A stretch of 64,000 nt of DNA from Druceiella hillmani (Eukaryota; Arthropoda; Insecta; Lepidoptera; Hepialidae): the NCBI GenBank assembly GCA_039881145.1, contig JAYKKI010000060.1:11804501-11868500 (forward strand), in the 5' to 3' direction. Of the stretch, positions 25,800 to 37,314 are shown piece after piece (within the stretch, counting starts at the first letter, position 1; each line of letters begins with the position of its first letter). The position numbers and the translations under genes are program-made. The notes below the pieces were generated by a model that had not been told where the DNA came from, did no database searches, and was given only the letters and a program-made list of their open reading frames with translations.

Positions 25800-28345
25800 T
25801 AATTATATTTTTGTTTTATATCGACATGTTTACAAAAATATTTCTTACTTTTGAGTATTTTATTCTAAAGTTTGTTGCGTTTTACCATTATACAGATATT
25901 TACCCTCTCGCAATTAACTTTATTCACAATATTAATGACTGTTTATTGAAATTAGTTATCGTGAAAAATTACCGCAAGGATATTGGAATTTGCTCATAGG
26001 AGTCCTTAAAAATATTATCATTGTCTAAACTACTTATTATACTTTTACTACCCGATAATATAATTAAGCATAAAAAAGTAAAGTTTTTCAAGATAGAACC
26101 AATTTAATATTCTTGGGCACTGATTATTTATCAAATATGGTACATGCAATATTAGTTTGTTATGACTTTCGAAATTAAATTAATACAGCAAATCAGAATA
26201 TTATACATAAAATATTTCTAAATTAAATTATCTATGACTACGATTAAGGTATAAAGGTTTGTCATAAAATAATGCAATGAGGCTGCCATATGTTGCCCAT
26301 AAGAACCTATGACAAATAAGGTACTGAATTTAAATGTATGCAAGCTCATTAATATAACGTTGATGTGTGTTTTAGAAAATTTTCGACGTAAGATTGTTTG
26401 TTTTGGAGGTATATACGTCCAAAACAAACGAAACCAATAACATAAAAAACAGGCAACTTTATTAAAATATACTAAAAAAACAACTGTTTTAGGGTCCTCG
26501 AAACCTCGAAAGGATACTTTCTTTTAAATTCGTCTGCCATTAGGTGTGTCTGTTTTTCAGGATTCGTTGAACATAAAACCAAATCATAAAGATTTGTACA
26601 CAGATACGGAACTTTTTTCAGAATATTATACAAAGTAGTTCTTTAGTTATTGCTGAAAAATTCCACCAAAAATATTTTATCCTTTTTCTAAACCTAGTAA
26701 AGTTAAAATTACGAAGTATACACAGTTACTGGAAGTTTACTTATAGTTTATTGGAAAGTTACATGATAAATCTATATTTTGTAGTTTCTAGAATATGCAT
26801 TAAATTTTTAAACTTGTGAAAGTATGCTAAACATTACAGGAAAATTTAAATAAAGAGAAATAACATTAACATTTTTAATAATATAATGGGATTACTGTGT
26901 GCTCTTAAATATTTAAAAACGTCTATGTGTGGAATGAACCCTCACAGAGAAAGTGTTACCCGTAGATAACAGGGTTAATTTCGAAGGGTACTTTGTTTAC
27001 TTTAAAATGAAGGTGGTTAAATAATTTATTTAATTTTATTAAAGAATTTTGTGTAATGATACTCTACACTACAGGTAGTTTCCTAATTTAATTATAGTGC
27101 GTTGTTTCTCAAAGCATAGACGGTATATGTGGAAGGTTTATGTATATTTGGAAGGTTTGCAATATTTTATGATCTGTGCTGCAAAATAACTCTTAAAGGT
27201 GTCGCAGTATTAATTTATATTATAGACATTTTGACAATAATTTATCAGAAAAACGATGTTACAATACGGACAAAACGACGTAATCTAAACGACATCAATT
27301 TTTTCGTAACGAATGAAATATTTTCCTTTGTGATATTACACTTTGAAATCATCATCAAAATTCATCGAAAAATTAATAATTAAAATATAGAAAGAAATTA
27401 AAATATTGGCCCATTTTAGGCTTCGATAGTAAAACAATGAAATTTTATAAGTATGTTATGTCTTTCGGTGTATATATATTATATTATAATTTACATCCAT
27501 TTACATGAAGTTTTGCAGCTGATTACTTCATACAGATATCAATATTAAGTATATAATTAAAACTTTAAAAAATGATTTACTTCTAATCTGACACATGTAA
27601 AGTGATAACAAAAAATTGTTTTCACGTATTTCATCGCACTGTGTCTCATTGGACAAGTCTTAATATTATGCTATATTTTACCGTTTTTTTTCCTTTTCAA
27701 ACTACTTGAAATGAAAAGCTTAAAGTAGCAAACCTCTTTTCCTTATTTTTCAAACTATGGGTTTTAAAATATGTGAAAATTTACAGAAATTTCCTGAGGA
27801 GTTTTTTCTCTTAACTTGCGTGGTCAATAACAAGAGATATTGATTACTGAGGAACTCTATCTTGTATATAGTTCGACCCGCCCATGACCGGTTTTGTTAA
27901 CGCATTTCGTAGGAATAGTGGAAGATATTAAAAATAACATGAACAATGAATATCTCTCTTGTACTAAAAAATTACCTTAGGTTTAAGTTAATGTGCGTGG
28001 AAAAAAATATTCCAAAATCTTTCTATGTTACTGAAATGGATATATCAGGGAAAATGTATTGAAAAAATAATTTACCAACTTATTGTTTGGAAAGCATTAA
28101 TAAAACTAAAATGCATTTTTTCCGTAGGAAAATTAAATTACATCTCATTGATGAAATGAGAAGTAAAATAAAAATTAATTTTCAAGTCTATTTTACTTTT
28201 AATTATTGCCCACAGGTAATTAAGATTATTAAAGTTATATTGAGGCAAATGAGGCAAAATGTACTATGGCTACGAATTTAGTTTTATATTTTAAATGACA
28301 CACATTTAAAAGCGAAAAGCGTCGTCGTCTTTTACCCGACTGCAG
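25800..28345. other. AT-rich stretch with one weak repeat fragment
   Basis: A weak GGGTTCC-family fragment lies near 26485-26600 (TTTTAGGGTCCTCGAAACC followed by TGTGTCTGT). I see no supported gene. Confidence 0.5.
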
Positions 28346-28349
28346 CAAC

Positions 28350-28362
28350 TATATATATATAA

Positions 28363-28415
<53 letters not shown>

Positions 28416-28425
28416 CATAACATAA
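28350..28425. repeat. (TA)n microsatellite with CATA edges
   Basis: A TA run interrupted once by AAATACA. Confidence 0.95.
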
Positions 28426-28429
28426 ACAT

Positions 28430-29115
28430 ACACACATATGTATGAGAGTTAATTTGTTATTTCAACAAATGAAGTGACATTATACTCTTTATAATCCATA
28501 GAGAATCAGAGAATCGTAAGCTATATAATGTTATGAATTTTACAGGTCATGTATGTACGTATGTGTGTGAGTTGGTTTGTTTCCTCGTACAGACTAAACT
28601 ACTAAAGAGATATTAGCATTTGGGATATCCTTATACTCGCTATAATTCAGAAAAAAATCGTTGAGTATATAAAGGCATGAATGTCGTAGGTTTTGTAAGT
28701 ATGTGTGTACGTATGTCAGTTAGTTTTTTCCCTTATAGAGACTGAACTACAGAAGTGATTTCAAGAAATGAGTTGTCTTTAGACTCGTTATGATCCAGAG
28801 ATTATCTTAGGATACGAGTACATAACGTTACAAAATTCACAGATTATGTAGGTATTTGAGTAAATTTGTTCGCTCTTTCTGTCTCAAGTAGTAAAGGAAT
28901 TTCAACAAATGATGTGTCTTTAGACTCGTCATGATCCAGGGAGTATCTTAGGATACATACCGTTACAGAATTCACAGATGATGTGTGTATTTGGGTGAGT
29001 TTTTTCCCTCGTACAGACTAAAATATTAAAGTAATTTCAAAGAATGAGATGCCCTTAGATTCATTATGATCCCGAGAGTATCCTGGCGTATATATCGTTA
29101 TGAATTTCTCAGACT
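28430..29115 (+). repeat. Degenerate tandem array, ~140-bp unit, five copies
   Basis: The anchor word ATTTCAACAAATGA (with variants) recurs near 28459, 28610 (weak), 28758, 28899 and 29034. Each is followed by 'TTTAGACTCGTTATGATCC' variants, 'GAGTATCTTAGGATAC' variants and 'GTACAGACTAAACTA' variants. Spacing is 134-155 bases. Divergence between units indicates an old array. No frame is preserved. Confidence 0.75.
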
Positions 29116-29962
29116 ATGTATATATGTATTTAGTGCTTTTCAGTTTTTCCGTAGTCGGATTTTTGCTTTTCCCTTGCATATTTCGTTAAGAATATTTCAA
29201 GAGAAGTATTTATTAACCTTGAACGAGTACTACGTTAAAATTTTCTGAGACATTTGTAAAAATATAAAGCAGCTTTCTTTTTTTTAATATTAAACTCTAA
29301 AAAACGATATCGAATTTTCTTAAATCCAGGACTTGTTTAGTTCTTTTCCCATATTTTAGATTGGATGATTATTCTAATAATAGCTTCCCACATAAAAATA
29401 TGAATACGTAGCTTTCGATTTCGGTAAATAACTATAGGCAGGCTTATATAATAAAGACAAAGTAAGCCCGTTCGTCTTATTGTCTTCGATTTTTCCATTT
29501 TCATAGCTCCTAAACATTGCTAGATTTTCAGCGGCGACCATATGTGTTGTCTGTTTTAGTCCATTAAACCGTCTCGTTGCTGTTTGGACTTTCGTAGCCT
29601 CATTACATTATTCATCTTTACTTAGAAATGTCTGTCTTTAGTCCGCTGTTGTGCGTGCGATGACCTAATGCAGTTAATAGTTAGACGTAGCCGTTTCTTC
29701 GTCTTCGCTTGGAATAGATGTATCTTTATATGTTTTTCTGTTTTATTTTATATTTTAGACAAATTATTATAGCGTATTTTTTTTATTTTCACTTTAATTT
29801 ATATTTAAAGAAATTCAAATATATGTTAGAAAGTTTGATCCTTTTTAAAAAAAAGAAATATTTTATGAATAATCTCGGAAATGTACCTAAAATTTTCATT
29901 ATATAAAAATTGTGTAATGCTTACACTCTTTAACATAGATTTCATTCGATGAAAATCCATCT

Positions 29963-30106
<144 letters not shown>

Positions 30107-30894
30107 TGTAAATTTCCTTAACATTAAGGGAACGAAAGCATTAACAATTTTAAATTAACTGTACGTAGTGAGAGACTGACTTGCGTCAGACCAAAAGTAT
30201 AAAGCATAAAGTGTAAAGTATACAATATTTTTTACAGGAACAATGTTGTGGCACACATCATTCAAAAAATATGATTTGAATTATCCCGATAAACAATAGT
30301 ACAAAAATAAATCTAGAACTTCTTATGTTATTCAAAAAAGTTCATGATGAACCTCATGGAATTGAGATTGCTTTGAAAAGAGAATATTTAGTTTTTGAAG
30401 CGCAAATGCACTTTACTTTGCGGTAATAAACGGTAGGATACTAGATTTTTCTTCAATAAGTCAAAACATTCAGAAATAGGTATAATTTTTAATTGAAAAA
30501 GAACAAACGAATTCCCAACTTAGTTTTTAACGTTCCTGTTGAAAGTAAACTCTGTAATTTTCAATTTATATATACAAAGATAATAACAACTCCTCCTCAA
30601 CTATGTCTGTAGAAGTGGCGGCTTTCTCTCTAATTTTCCAAAGCCACATTTGACAGAAGTAGTTTGCAAGCGTTCTCCCTTAATACTTGTTTCCTCGATT
30701 ATTTTTTAAATCCTTCTAGATTATTTTTACAATAATGAAATCTATTTTCCCAAGTAATAAAAAGCAAGGAAAAATTAAGTATATTTTTAGAGACATTTTT
30801 TTAACAAACTAATATTTTATTTTTGCTGAGCAATTTTTTAATGAACAATATTTATTGAAATCAAGTCTCTGATTAAAATGTAGAAACAATTTAC

Positions 30895-31300
30895 AATTTA
30901 CAATGACTTATCACAATCAAGTTTTTATTTAAATCTACACATAAAGCGTATAACAACCTAACAAGTTAATGTGTGTCATTTGGGATAATTATGCAAATAA
31001 AGGTTTATTTCATCATTAATTATTTCGTGATTTTACAAAGACTTATCACACGCAAGTTTTTATTTAAATCTACCCACAAAGCGCGTCATAACATAACATA
31101 TTAATGTGTGTCACTTGGGATAATTATGCAAATAAACGTTTACTTCATTATTTAGTGATTAAACAAAGACTTATCACAAGCAAGGTTTTATTTAAAACTA
31201 TACACAAGCCACGCAATAACGTAACATATTAGTATGTGTCACTTGGAATAATTAAGAAAATAAAAATTTACTTTACCGTTTAGTGAATAAAGCGATTATG
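30895..31300 (+). repeat. Three tandem copies of a ~125-bp unit (left edge of reiterated segment 0)
   Basis: Anchor words are GACTTATCACA (near 30904, 31040 and 31159), TTTTTATTTAAATCTACACA, AACATATTAATGTGTGTCAC and GGATAATTATGCAAATAAA. The units are about 120-135 bases long. A single diverged copy of the same unit precedes segment I near 45105-45225, so this repeat marks the left side of the larger reiterated segment. Confidence 0.8.
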
Positions 31301-31319
31301 ATATGGCCGGTGAAATAAC

Positions 31320-32050
31320 ACGTCAATGAATTTTGAAAGGAAGACCATCAAAATGAGCAATATGACATTTTGGAGAAGTTCATACCAAATCCCTGAGTCA
31401 ATAAATAAAATGATTTTTTAATGTTCAATTTGCCATCAAAGAAGCAAATAACGTGGGAAATCCCGCAATGGCATTTTCGTTTCTACAAGCTGTAGTATTT
31501 CACAGAGGGTAACCAAATAAATAGATAAAGCTCATAGAGTTCACAAAGAAATTAAACGTTCATATAAATGAGAACTTCTCTTTCGCGTAGCTTTATCGTT
31601 TTATTTTGACATCTATTTTCTTGACTGCATAAGATTTGGAACTTCTTAAAGCCAAGACTCCAAATATATGCACATGTAATATTCAACAGTTGTAAACAAA
31701 GGGACGTGTGGCTGGCCTAGATTCTTTCTAGGGTTTCTCATTTTTTAAGCATCTGCCGTCTACTCGTCGTAAGGTGATATTTATGCTACAGTACACATCT
31801 AAACTTGTTGTTTCGATTTGAAATATATTTCGAGGATAGTTATCCTTCTTTCAAAGTAGTTCCGATGAAAATTCAGTTACTCTCGTCAAAATATAAAGAA
31901 ACTTCTTATGTTAAAGAAAACGAGAACAATTTTCTTTTGTATTAAAGCAGCAATTTCGTAAGTCTGAAATGTATCCAAAGAAAAATTATTTCACTAATTT
32001 CGGTTCATTAGTTTCGTGTAAAGTGTGCATATCTTTTCCCAATCTACCTA
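31320..32050. repeat. Reiterated segment 0: blocks a and a2
   Basis: Shares words in order with 45360-46080 and 56080-56530, and partly with 48990-49395. Examples are GAGCAAAT/GAAGCAAATAA, TTTCGTTTCTACAAGCTGT, AAATAGATAAAGCTCATAG, TATTCAACAGTTG, GTAAACAAAG, TCTAAACTTGTTG and TTAAAGCAGCAATTT. On the minus strand a short run reading YELYLFIWL..S.K is visible in both segment 0 and segment I, but stops interrupt it. Confidence 0.7.
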
Positions 32051-32138
32051 TTTTTTATTAAAGTTCTCTATAAAGTAAGAAATATAAATTTGCAGCCTTT
32101 ATTACAAAGGTATAATAAATGAGATTGGAGAGATGGAG

Positions 32139-32141
<3 letters not shown>

Positions 32142-32186
<45 letters not shown>

Positions 32187-32206
32187 CACACATACACACA
32201 CACACA
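32142..32206. repeat. (TA)n-(CA)n compound microsatellite
   Basis: A TA run followed by GTGCACACATACACACACACACA. Confidence 0.95.
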
Positions 32207-32209
32207 GAT

Positions 32210-32810
32210 AATGTTATGAATTTATTATATATGATTTTGTGAAACAATTGTGAAAAACTATTGTTCAATCTATATTTCTTGTCCAGTCTCATCTTCTTAT
32301 AAGTCTATCCTAAAACAAATTGTTTTTAATAATAATTCTACGTTAACATATTTACACAAGTCTACCTCCTAAAGAAATTACTCTTGTATATTTCTATATC
32401 TACTTATTCACTTATTTATACAAACTTTCAGTGAACTACAAAGAACCATTAAATTAAAGAGATATTGTAGAAGAGGTTAAACCATTTAAAATACTGTAAT
32501 GACCTTATTGAAGCTTTCAGTCAAAAAACGTAAAAAAATCAGAACAGAGCTTAACAGTAAGTTACAACAAAATATTGATTTACGGTCGAGAATATATTAA
32601 ACTCAATAAGATCTGAGAGTAAAAACCAAATGAATATCAATATCGTATAATTATGAATACGAACATTCAAGTTTAAAAAAGTTAATTTTATAATATTCAA
32701 GATTAAGAACCATCTAAAAAAAGTTAGTTGACGTACATATTAAGACGTAAAATATAAAAAATTGTATTGATTTTCTTAAAATTTGTTTTGAGACTATTAT
32801 ATAAATAGTT
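32210..32810. other. AT-rich stretch between microsatellite and transposase relic
   Basis: I see nothing recognisable here. It is part of the interior of reiterated segment 0. Confidence 0.5.
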
Positions 32811-32814
32811 TCCA

Positions 32815-33628
32815 TGTCCTATCCATCGATATGGTTAAGTTGTATTTAAATATTCAGTTATTTGTCGCGAAAAGTAGGCCCGTGCACTATCGTGCTGTAG
32901 CCACATCCTGTCACGCATATCTCGTGGTATTTCATTCAATAAATTTCTAAGTTCGTCTCTTAAAAACCGTAGATAACAAACTTTATTAAGCCTCGGTGGG
33001 AGTTCAAATTTACCCATAATTTTGTCATACAGGATTCCAGCCCACAAATTGATTCCGAATGGATGTTGAAATCTATCTTGCCTTACTATACAGCGGTTCT
33101 GGGCAGCCCATTGGTGTAAATTGTGGATATTAAATACTACCACTCTTTTAAAACCTTATTCATCGCTTCATATGATTGAACTAAAAAAAGCAAATCTTGC
33201 CTGGATCGACGTAGCATCTCCCGATAGAAATCTATTCGTCGTTGATAGTCAGCAGCTAGCAGTGCTTGCACTCGTTGTACATGGTACTGGTACAAATTAT
33301 TTCTTCTTAAAATGTGGTGTACGGTATTTCCTGCAATACCAGTACGTCGAGAAATCCGCGGAACGTTAGTAGAAGGAGATTCTTCCACTTCGGCCAGCAC
33401 TTGATGCTCACCAACATTTCTGGGTCTTCCTTCAGGAACTACATTTCCAGGAATTCGACCCTATAAATATGCGTTATTTACACGAAGAATGACTTGGTGA
33501 CAGGGATAGCTTTCACAATTAGAGTATCGCCCGCGATACGTACGTGCGGCTTCCCGAGCATTCCCATCACATGGCCCGTAAATGAAATACGTTTTTGCAT
33601 ATTCACGAACGGTGTAGGTCTGAGGCAT
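32815..33628 (-). pseudogene. Truncated IS630/Tc1/mariner-superfamily transposase relic
   Basis: The probable start is the ATG at 33628 (MPQTYTVREYAKTYF...), giving the helix-turn-helix N-terminus (YGPCDGNAREAARTYRGRY) found in insect mariner-like transposases. A second helix-turn-helix region follows (VPRISRRTGIAGNTVHHIL). The first catalytic D is in SDE at 33164-33159 and the second in WLQHDSARAYF at 32891. The sequence stops matching after RWIG near 32815, so the third acidic residue and C-terminus are missing. Breaks are an in-frame TAG at 33463-33461, a frameshift near 33185, and stops next to SDE and at 32837-32835. It is dead and of a different lineage from the relic at 43531-44608. 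It lies inside reiterated segment 0, so it inserted there or was carried with it. Confidence 0.85.
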
Positions 33629-33629
33629 T

Positions 33630-34520
33630 TTGCATAATATCCAAATCACAAACATAAACAAGGTTAAATTCTAGCAAGGCTCAATATAAGCAAGTCACTA
33701 AAGAAGCGAAGTTGTTGAGGGAAGGAGTAGAGGAGACGCTTCACCGTTGAGAACAATAAAAAGAACATACGAGGGGAAAGATATAGCGAAATAATTCTCA
33801 TAAGCTGTTGTTTCGATCGCAAGCATTTCTGGGAATGCGGAGTTATTTCAATAAAGCCGCTATTCTCCAAATTTTTACAGAATTAATTGTAGCAATGTTA
33901 ACTTTTTGCAATTTGTGCGAATTGTAAATGTTTTCGAAATAAAGGTCCACCCATTGCCATATTTTTTTATTATATTATTCGTATAGTATTGTTCAAAAAT
34001 CACTTTCATTTTTTGTAATTGAAAAAATCGTTTAATTTTTATATTGCCTGTAATAACGAATGAATTATATTTTAATTAAGAAGACGAATATTCTCTTAAA
34101 GATCTTGGACAAAAAAAGCGAAATATTAATAATACCTAATAAATAAACTGTTTTCTTGCTCGGTAATAAAATTTAAAAAAAAATTAAAAGGCTATTAGGC
34201 CTAGGGTAATAAAATTTATTGTTATAATCACCGACATTTCGGAGGGTTCACTCCTTATAGGACAAGCTCTATATAAAAGCTAAAAATCTACCGAAATTTT
34301 GAAGAGACATATCTTGACTGCTAGATATTTACTTAGATAGGATTTTTTGAAGCTCAATCTCTAAAGGTATGAAATTTAGAGTGGAATATCTCACAGGAAT
34401 TTCGAAGTAAAGAAAATATGTAATTAAACCACATAAATACATATCTCAGCGTTTTTGAGGAAATCACTAACCGTAAATTATATAAAAATCAATAAAACAA
34501 GTCAGTCATGGTCCACTTTG
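33630..34520. other. AT-rich stretch behind the transposase relic
   Basis: I searched for a terminal inverted repeat for the relic and could not identify one. I see no gene. Confidence 0.45.
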
Positions 34521-34524
34521 TCGG

Positions 34525-34620
34525 GGCAAATCCCTGATGGGCGGCGAGTACCTAAGTGATAAATTGTCGAACTCGTGTTTCAAGACGTCTATAGCAATGA
34601 ATACTGACAAAGATCACAGA
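34525..34620. repeat. Reiterated segment 0: block c
   Basis: AAGTGATAAATTGTCGAACT ... TTTCAAGACG corresponds to AAGTAATAAATTGTAGAACG ... CTCAAGATTTCC in segment I (near 47085-47140) and to the block near 57075-57120 in segment III. It marks the right part of segment 0. Confidence 0.5.
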
Positions 34621-34682
34621 ACATTCATAATAAATAAAAGAACAAATATATCATGAATTTTATATAAGATTTATACATATGT

Positions 34683-34699
34683 GTGTATATATATACATA

Positions 34700-34750
<51 letters not shown>

Positions 34751-34776
34751 GCGTGTGTGTGTGTGTGTGTGTGTAT
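34683..34776. repeat. (TA)n-(GT)n compound microsatellite
   Basis: A TA run followed by a GT run. It abuts the left end of the MITE at 34782. Confidence 0.95.
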
Positions 34777-34781
34777 ACGTA

Positions 34782-35178
34782 CTGTGTCCGGGAATAAGTG
34801 TCGGATAAAGAAAGACGTTATTCCTTGATTGAAAAATAGTCAATTGTTGTTAAAATTAAATCTAGAAGATGCCTTTTTTTGAGAAAATTGAAAATAATAT
34901 TCAAAATTATTTATCATTTTTTCATACACACGATACTTGCGCATATTGTTGAGCGCCACTCGGGGGAATAACCCGCGAACAGCTGAGAAAACATCGCCAC
35001 TGCGGGTAAACACCGCACACCGGGTAAATATTGACTGTGTTAAAAGAGTTATGTGTAATATTTTTTGCACTCAATCAGAAAAAGGACGCCTTTTACGTTT
35101 TACTTCGACGGCAGTTTTTTTCTTTATAGCTAAAGAATAGCTTCTTTCTTTGTCCGACATCGATTCTTAGATACAATG
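34782..35178. mobile_element. 397-bp MITE with ~26-bp terminal inverted repeats and TA flanks
   Basis: The left end CTGTGTCCGGGAATAAGTGT is mirrored at the right end (reverse complement CATTGTATCTAAGAATCGAT), and both continue into GTCGGAYAAAGAAAG and a RYTATT word. TA dinucleotides sit exactly outside both ends (34780-34781 and 35179-35180), as Tc1/mariner-type insertion predicts. The core (34950-35030) is GC-rich and has no transposase. Two overlapping short frames on opposite strands are not credible genes. Confidence 0.85.
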
Positions 35179-35184
35179 TATATT

Positions 35185-35780
35185 TATGTGAAAAACTTTA
35201 AAATATTTCACGCCATATAAAAAGAAAGCTATGCAATTCTGTAAACGACAGTACGAATTAATTTACAACTGTCATTGTTACTGGATGCACACGTCAAAAC
35301 CCCTTCTTAATATCTTGCATTTGGCCGAAGATGATAAAATTATTGAAAGCAATCCGCAAGTAGTCTTCTTTAATATTTCGTTAACGATGTCCTGAATTTT
35401 GTTACAAATGAATGTTGTTCATTGCAGATTGCACGGTTACTAAAAGTTGTTGTGTCTGGATATGTCCATATATTATTTCGTCTAATTACCAGTAAAATTT
35501 TTATGAATAAAAAATGCTTTTCAATGACCATAAACTGTTTTCGCGAAACTTTCATTCACTGAACTGTTATTTAAAATACAGCGATAGAAATAAGTGTTTC
35601 GAAATTTCGTCATAATGAAAATCATGAAACAAAATAGTGTTAACATTTTACCTGTGATCAGTTGACATTATTAGCGACAGTTAATTAGAAATAAGAATAA
35701 GGTATTCTGAAATTTTGATGTGAAATATTTCATTGCGCATTTGGATGGGAGTTAAAACCTTTGATGACAGATGACATTTT
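35185..35780. other. AT-rich stretch, nothing recognisable
   Basis: I see no supported gene here. Confidence 0.5.
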
Positions 35781-35784
35781 GTCA

Positions 35785-35930
35785 TTCGGTTAGCTTCGTG
35801 TCTTATCGACTGTTTTGGGCTTAATTCGGTCAGATTCGCGTCTTGCCTGCCATCCGGTCCGCTTCGCGTCTTGTTGGCTCTTTCCGACTTTATTCGGCCG
35901 TGTTCGCGTCATGCCGGCTCTTTCGGATTA
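35785..35930 (+). repeat. GC-rich short tandem repeat, ~27-41-bp units, four copies
   Basis: Units begin CGGTTAGCTTCGTGTCTT, CGGTCAGATTCGCGTCTTG, CGGTCCGCTTCGCGTCTTG and CGGCCGTGTTCGCGTCATG. Each is followed by a pyrimidine-rich tail ending ATT or CAT. This is strikingly GC- and CpG-rich for this window. The small open frame through it reads the repeat. Confidence 0.75.
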
Positions 35931-35934
35931 ACGC

Positions 35935-36900
35935 TTTCCTTTATACTACAATACACGCACACTACGTTACGTGTGTTTTAGTATATCGGCATTGTTTCTT
36001 ATTTAGTAACGTTTATAAATTTACTCGTTTATATGAGTGTACTGTGTTAAACTCTCTTAAAATATTTAAAGCGTTTATTGATTTAAATTATTAGCTAGTA
36101 AAAATGATTGTAAAAAAATTTACAAGTTTCACATTTGCCAGGCGTGCCATGACGGCTTGATTTTTTATTTAAAATTTGTTATACGTGTATTGAAATAATT
36201 TTATGAAGAAAAATTGAATTTATTTTAGTTTAAAATTATCAAGATGATTATCTCTGAGTTTATTTTTAATTAACAAAAACTTTTACCTGCAGAAGAACAT
36301 GTACATATTAAGTTGCACTTTAGTTTTGAATTTATCAACATTACTTTTAAGGGAATTAATTTTGTTATTGTTGCATCCTACAGCTGAATAAAAATAAATA
36401 ACATATACCACAAATATTCTTCAAGTACTTTAGAATTTTCATATATCATCAATTATAATTTGTGAACATTTAACATAATAAAGTGCCTTATTTACCGCTG
36501 TACACTAGGTCCCTGATTCGCGCTCAAGCAGATGATTGCAAATTTGTGTTGTTATAAATATAGTTACATCAACGAAACAAACTTTAAACTTTAATTAACT
36601 TATTGGTATTTGTAAATATAGAGTTTAATCTATTTATTTTTATTTATGACTTTCGAATTTAATTAACTTTGTCATTGTAACTTCAAGTTGCCTCAAATAT
36701 TTACTTTATATATCTATATAGATTTCTGGTGGAATACATGTTGGTAATGTAGCATATGTCAGTTGACTAAATTTGAGAAAGAAGTTAATACTTTTCCTTA
36801 ATATCTATTCAAACTAAAAAAAGTATATTTTTGCCAAAATCAAATATTTAAAATATGTTTTTTGGGTTATAAAAAACTAATTTACGTTTACATCCTAAAC
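35935..36900. other. AT-rich stretch, nothing recognisable
   Basis: I see no supported gene here. Confidence 0.5.
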
Positions 36901-36906
36901 ACACAA

Positions 36907-37312
36907 GACAGGTGTTCGAAGTCGACAAGTAAAAGACCCGCCAAAGCCGGCAACGTATCCGTTGAGCAGGTTCTATAAGCTTTGGTCAGCGCCAACAGCG
37001 GCTAACGCTACGATCTCTAGCAGTAATATCGTTGAACGCACCAGACAGGTGTTCGAAGTCGACAAGTAAAAGACCCGCCAAAGCCGGCAACGTATCCGTT
37101 GAGCAGGTTCTATAAGCTTTGGTCAGCGCCAACAGCGGCTAACGCTACGATCTCTAGCAGTAATATCGTTGAACGCACCAGACAGGTGTTCGAAGTCGAC
37201 AAGTAAAAGACCCGCCAAAGCCGGCAACGTATCCGTTGAGCAGGTTCTATAAGCTTTGGTCAGCGCCAACAGCGGCTAACGCTACAATCTCAGCAGTAAT
37301 ATCGTTGAATAC
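36907..37312 (+). repeat. Satellite-like array: 137-bp unit, three near-identical copies
   Basis: Units start with GACAGGTGTTCGAAGTCGAC at 36907, 37044 and 37181. Copies one and two look identical. Copy three differs only near its end (ACAATCTCAGC in place of ACGATCTCTAGC) and then runs into AT-rich DNA. The unit is about half G+C. Because 137 is not a multiple of 3 and each unit has stops, it is not a repeated protein. Near-identity means recent amplification or copying from a homogenised array elsewhere. Confidence 0.95.
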
Positions 37313-37314
37313 GA

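Noticed and set aside
33121..33369. Plus-strand frame of 82 residues
   Set aside because: Antisense shadow of the minus-strand transposase relic.
36907..37312. Idea that the 137-bp array encodes a repeated protein
   Set aside because: 137 is not divisible by 3 and each unit contains stops, so no frame persists.
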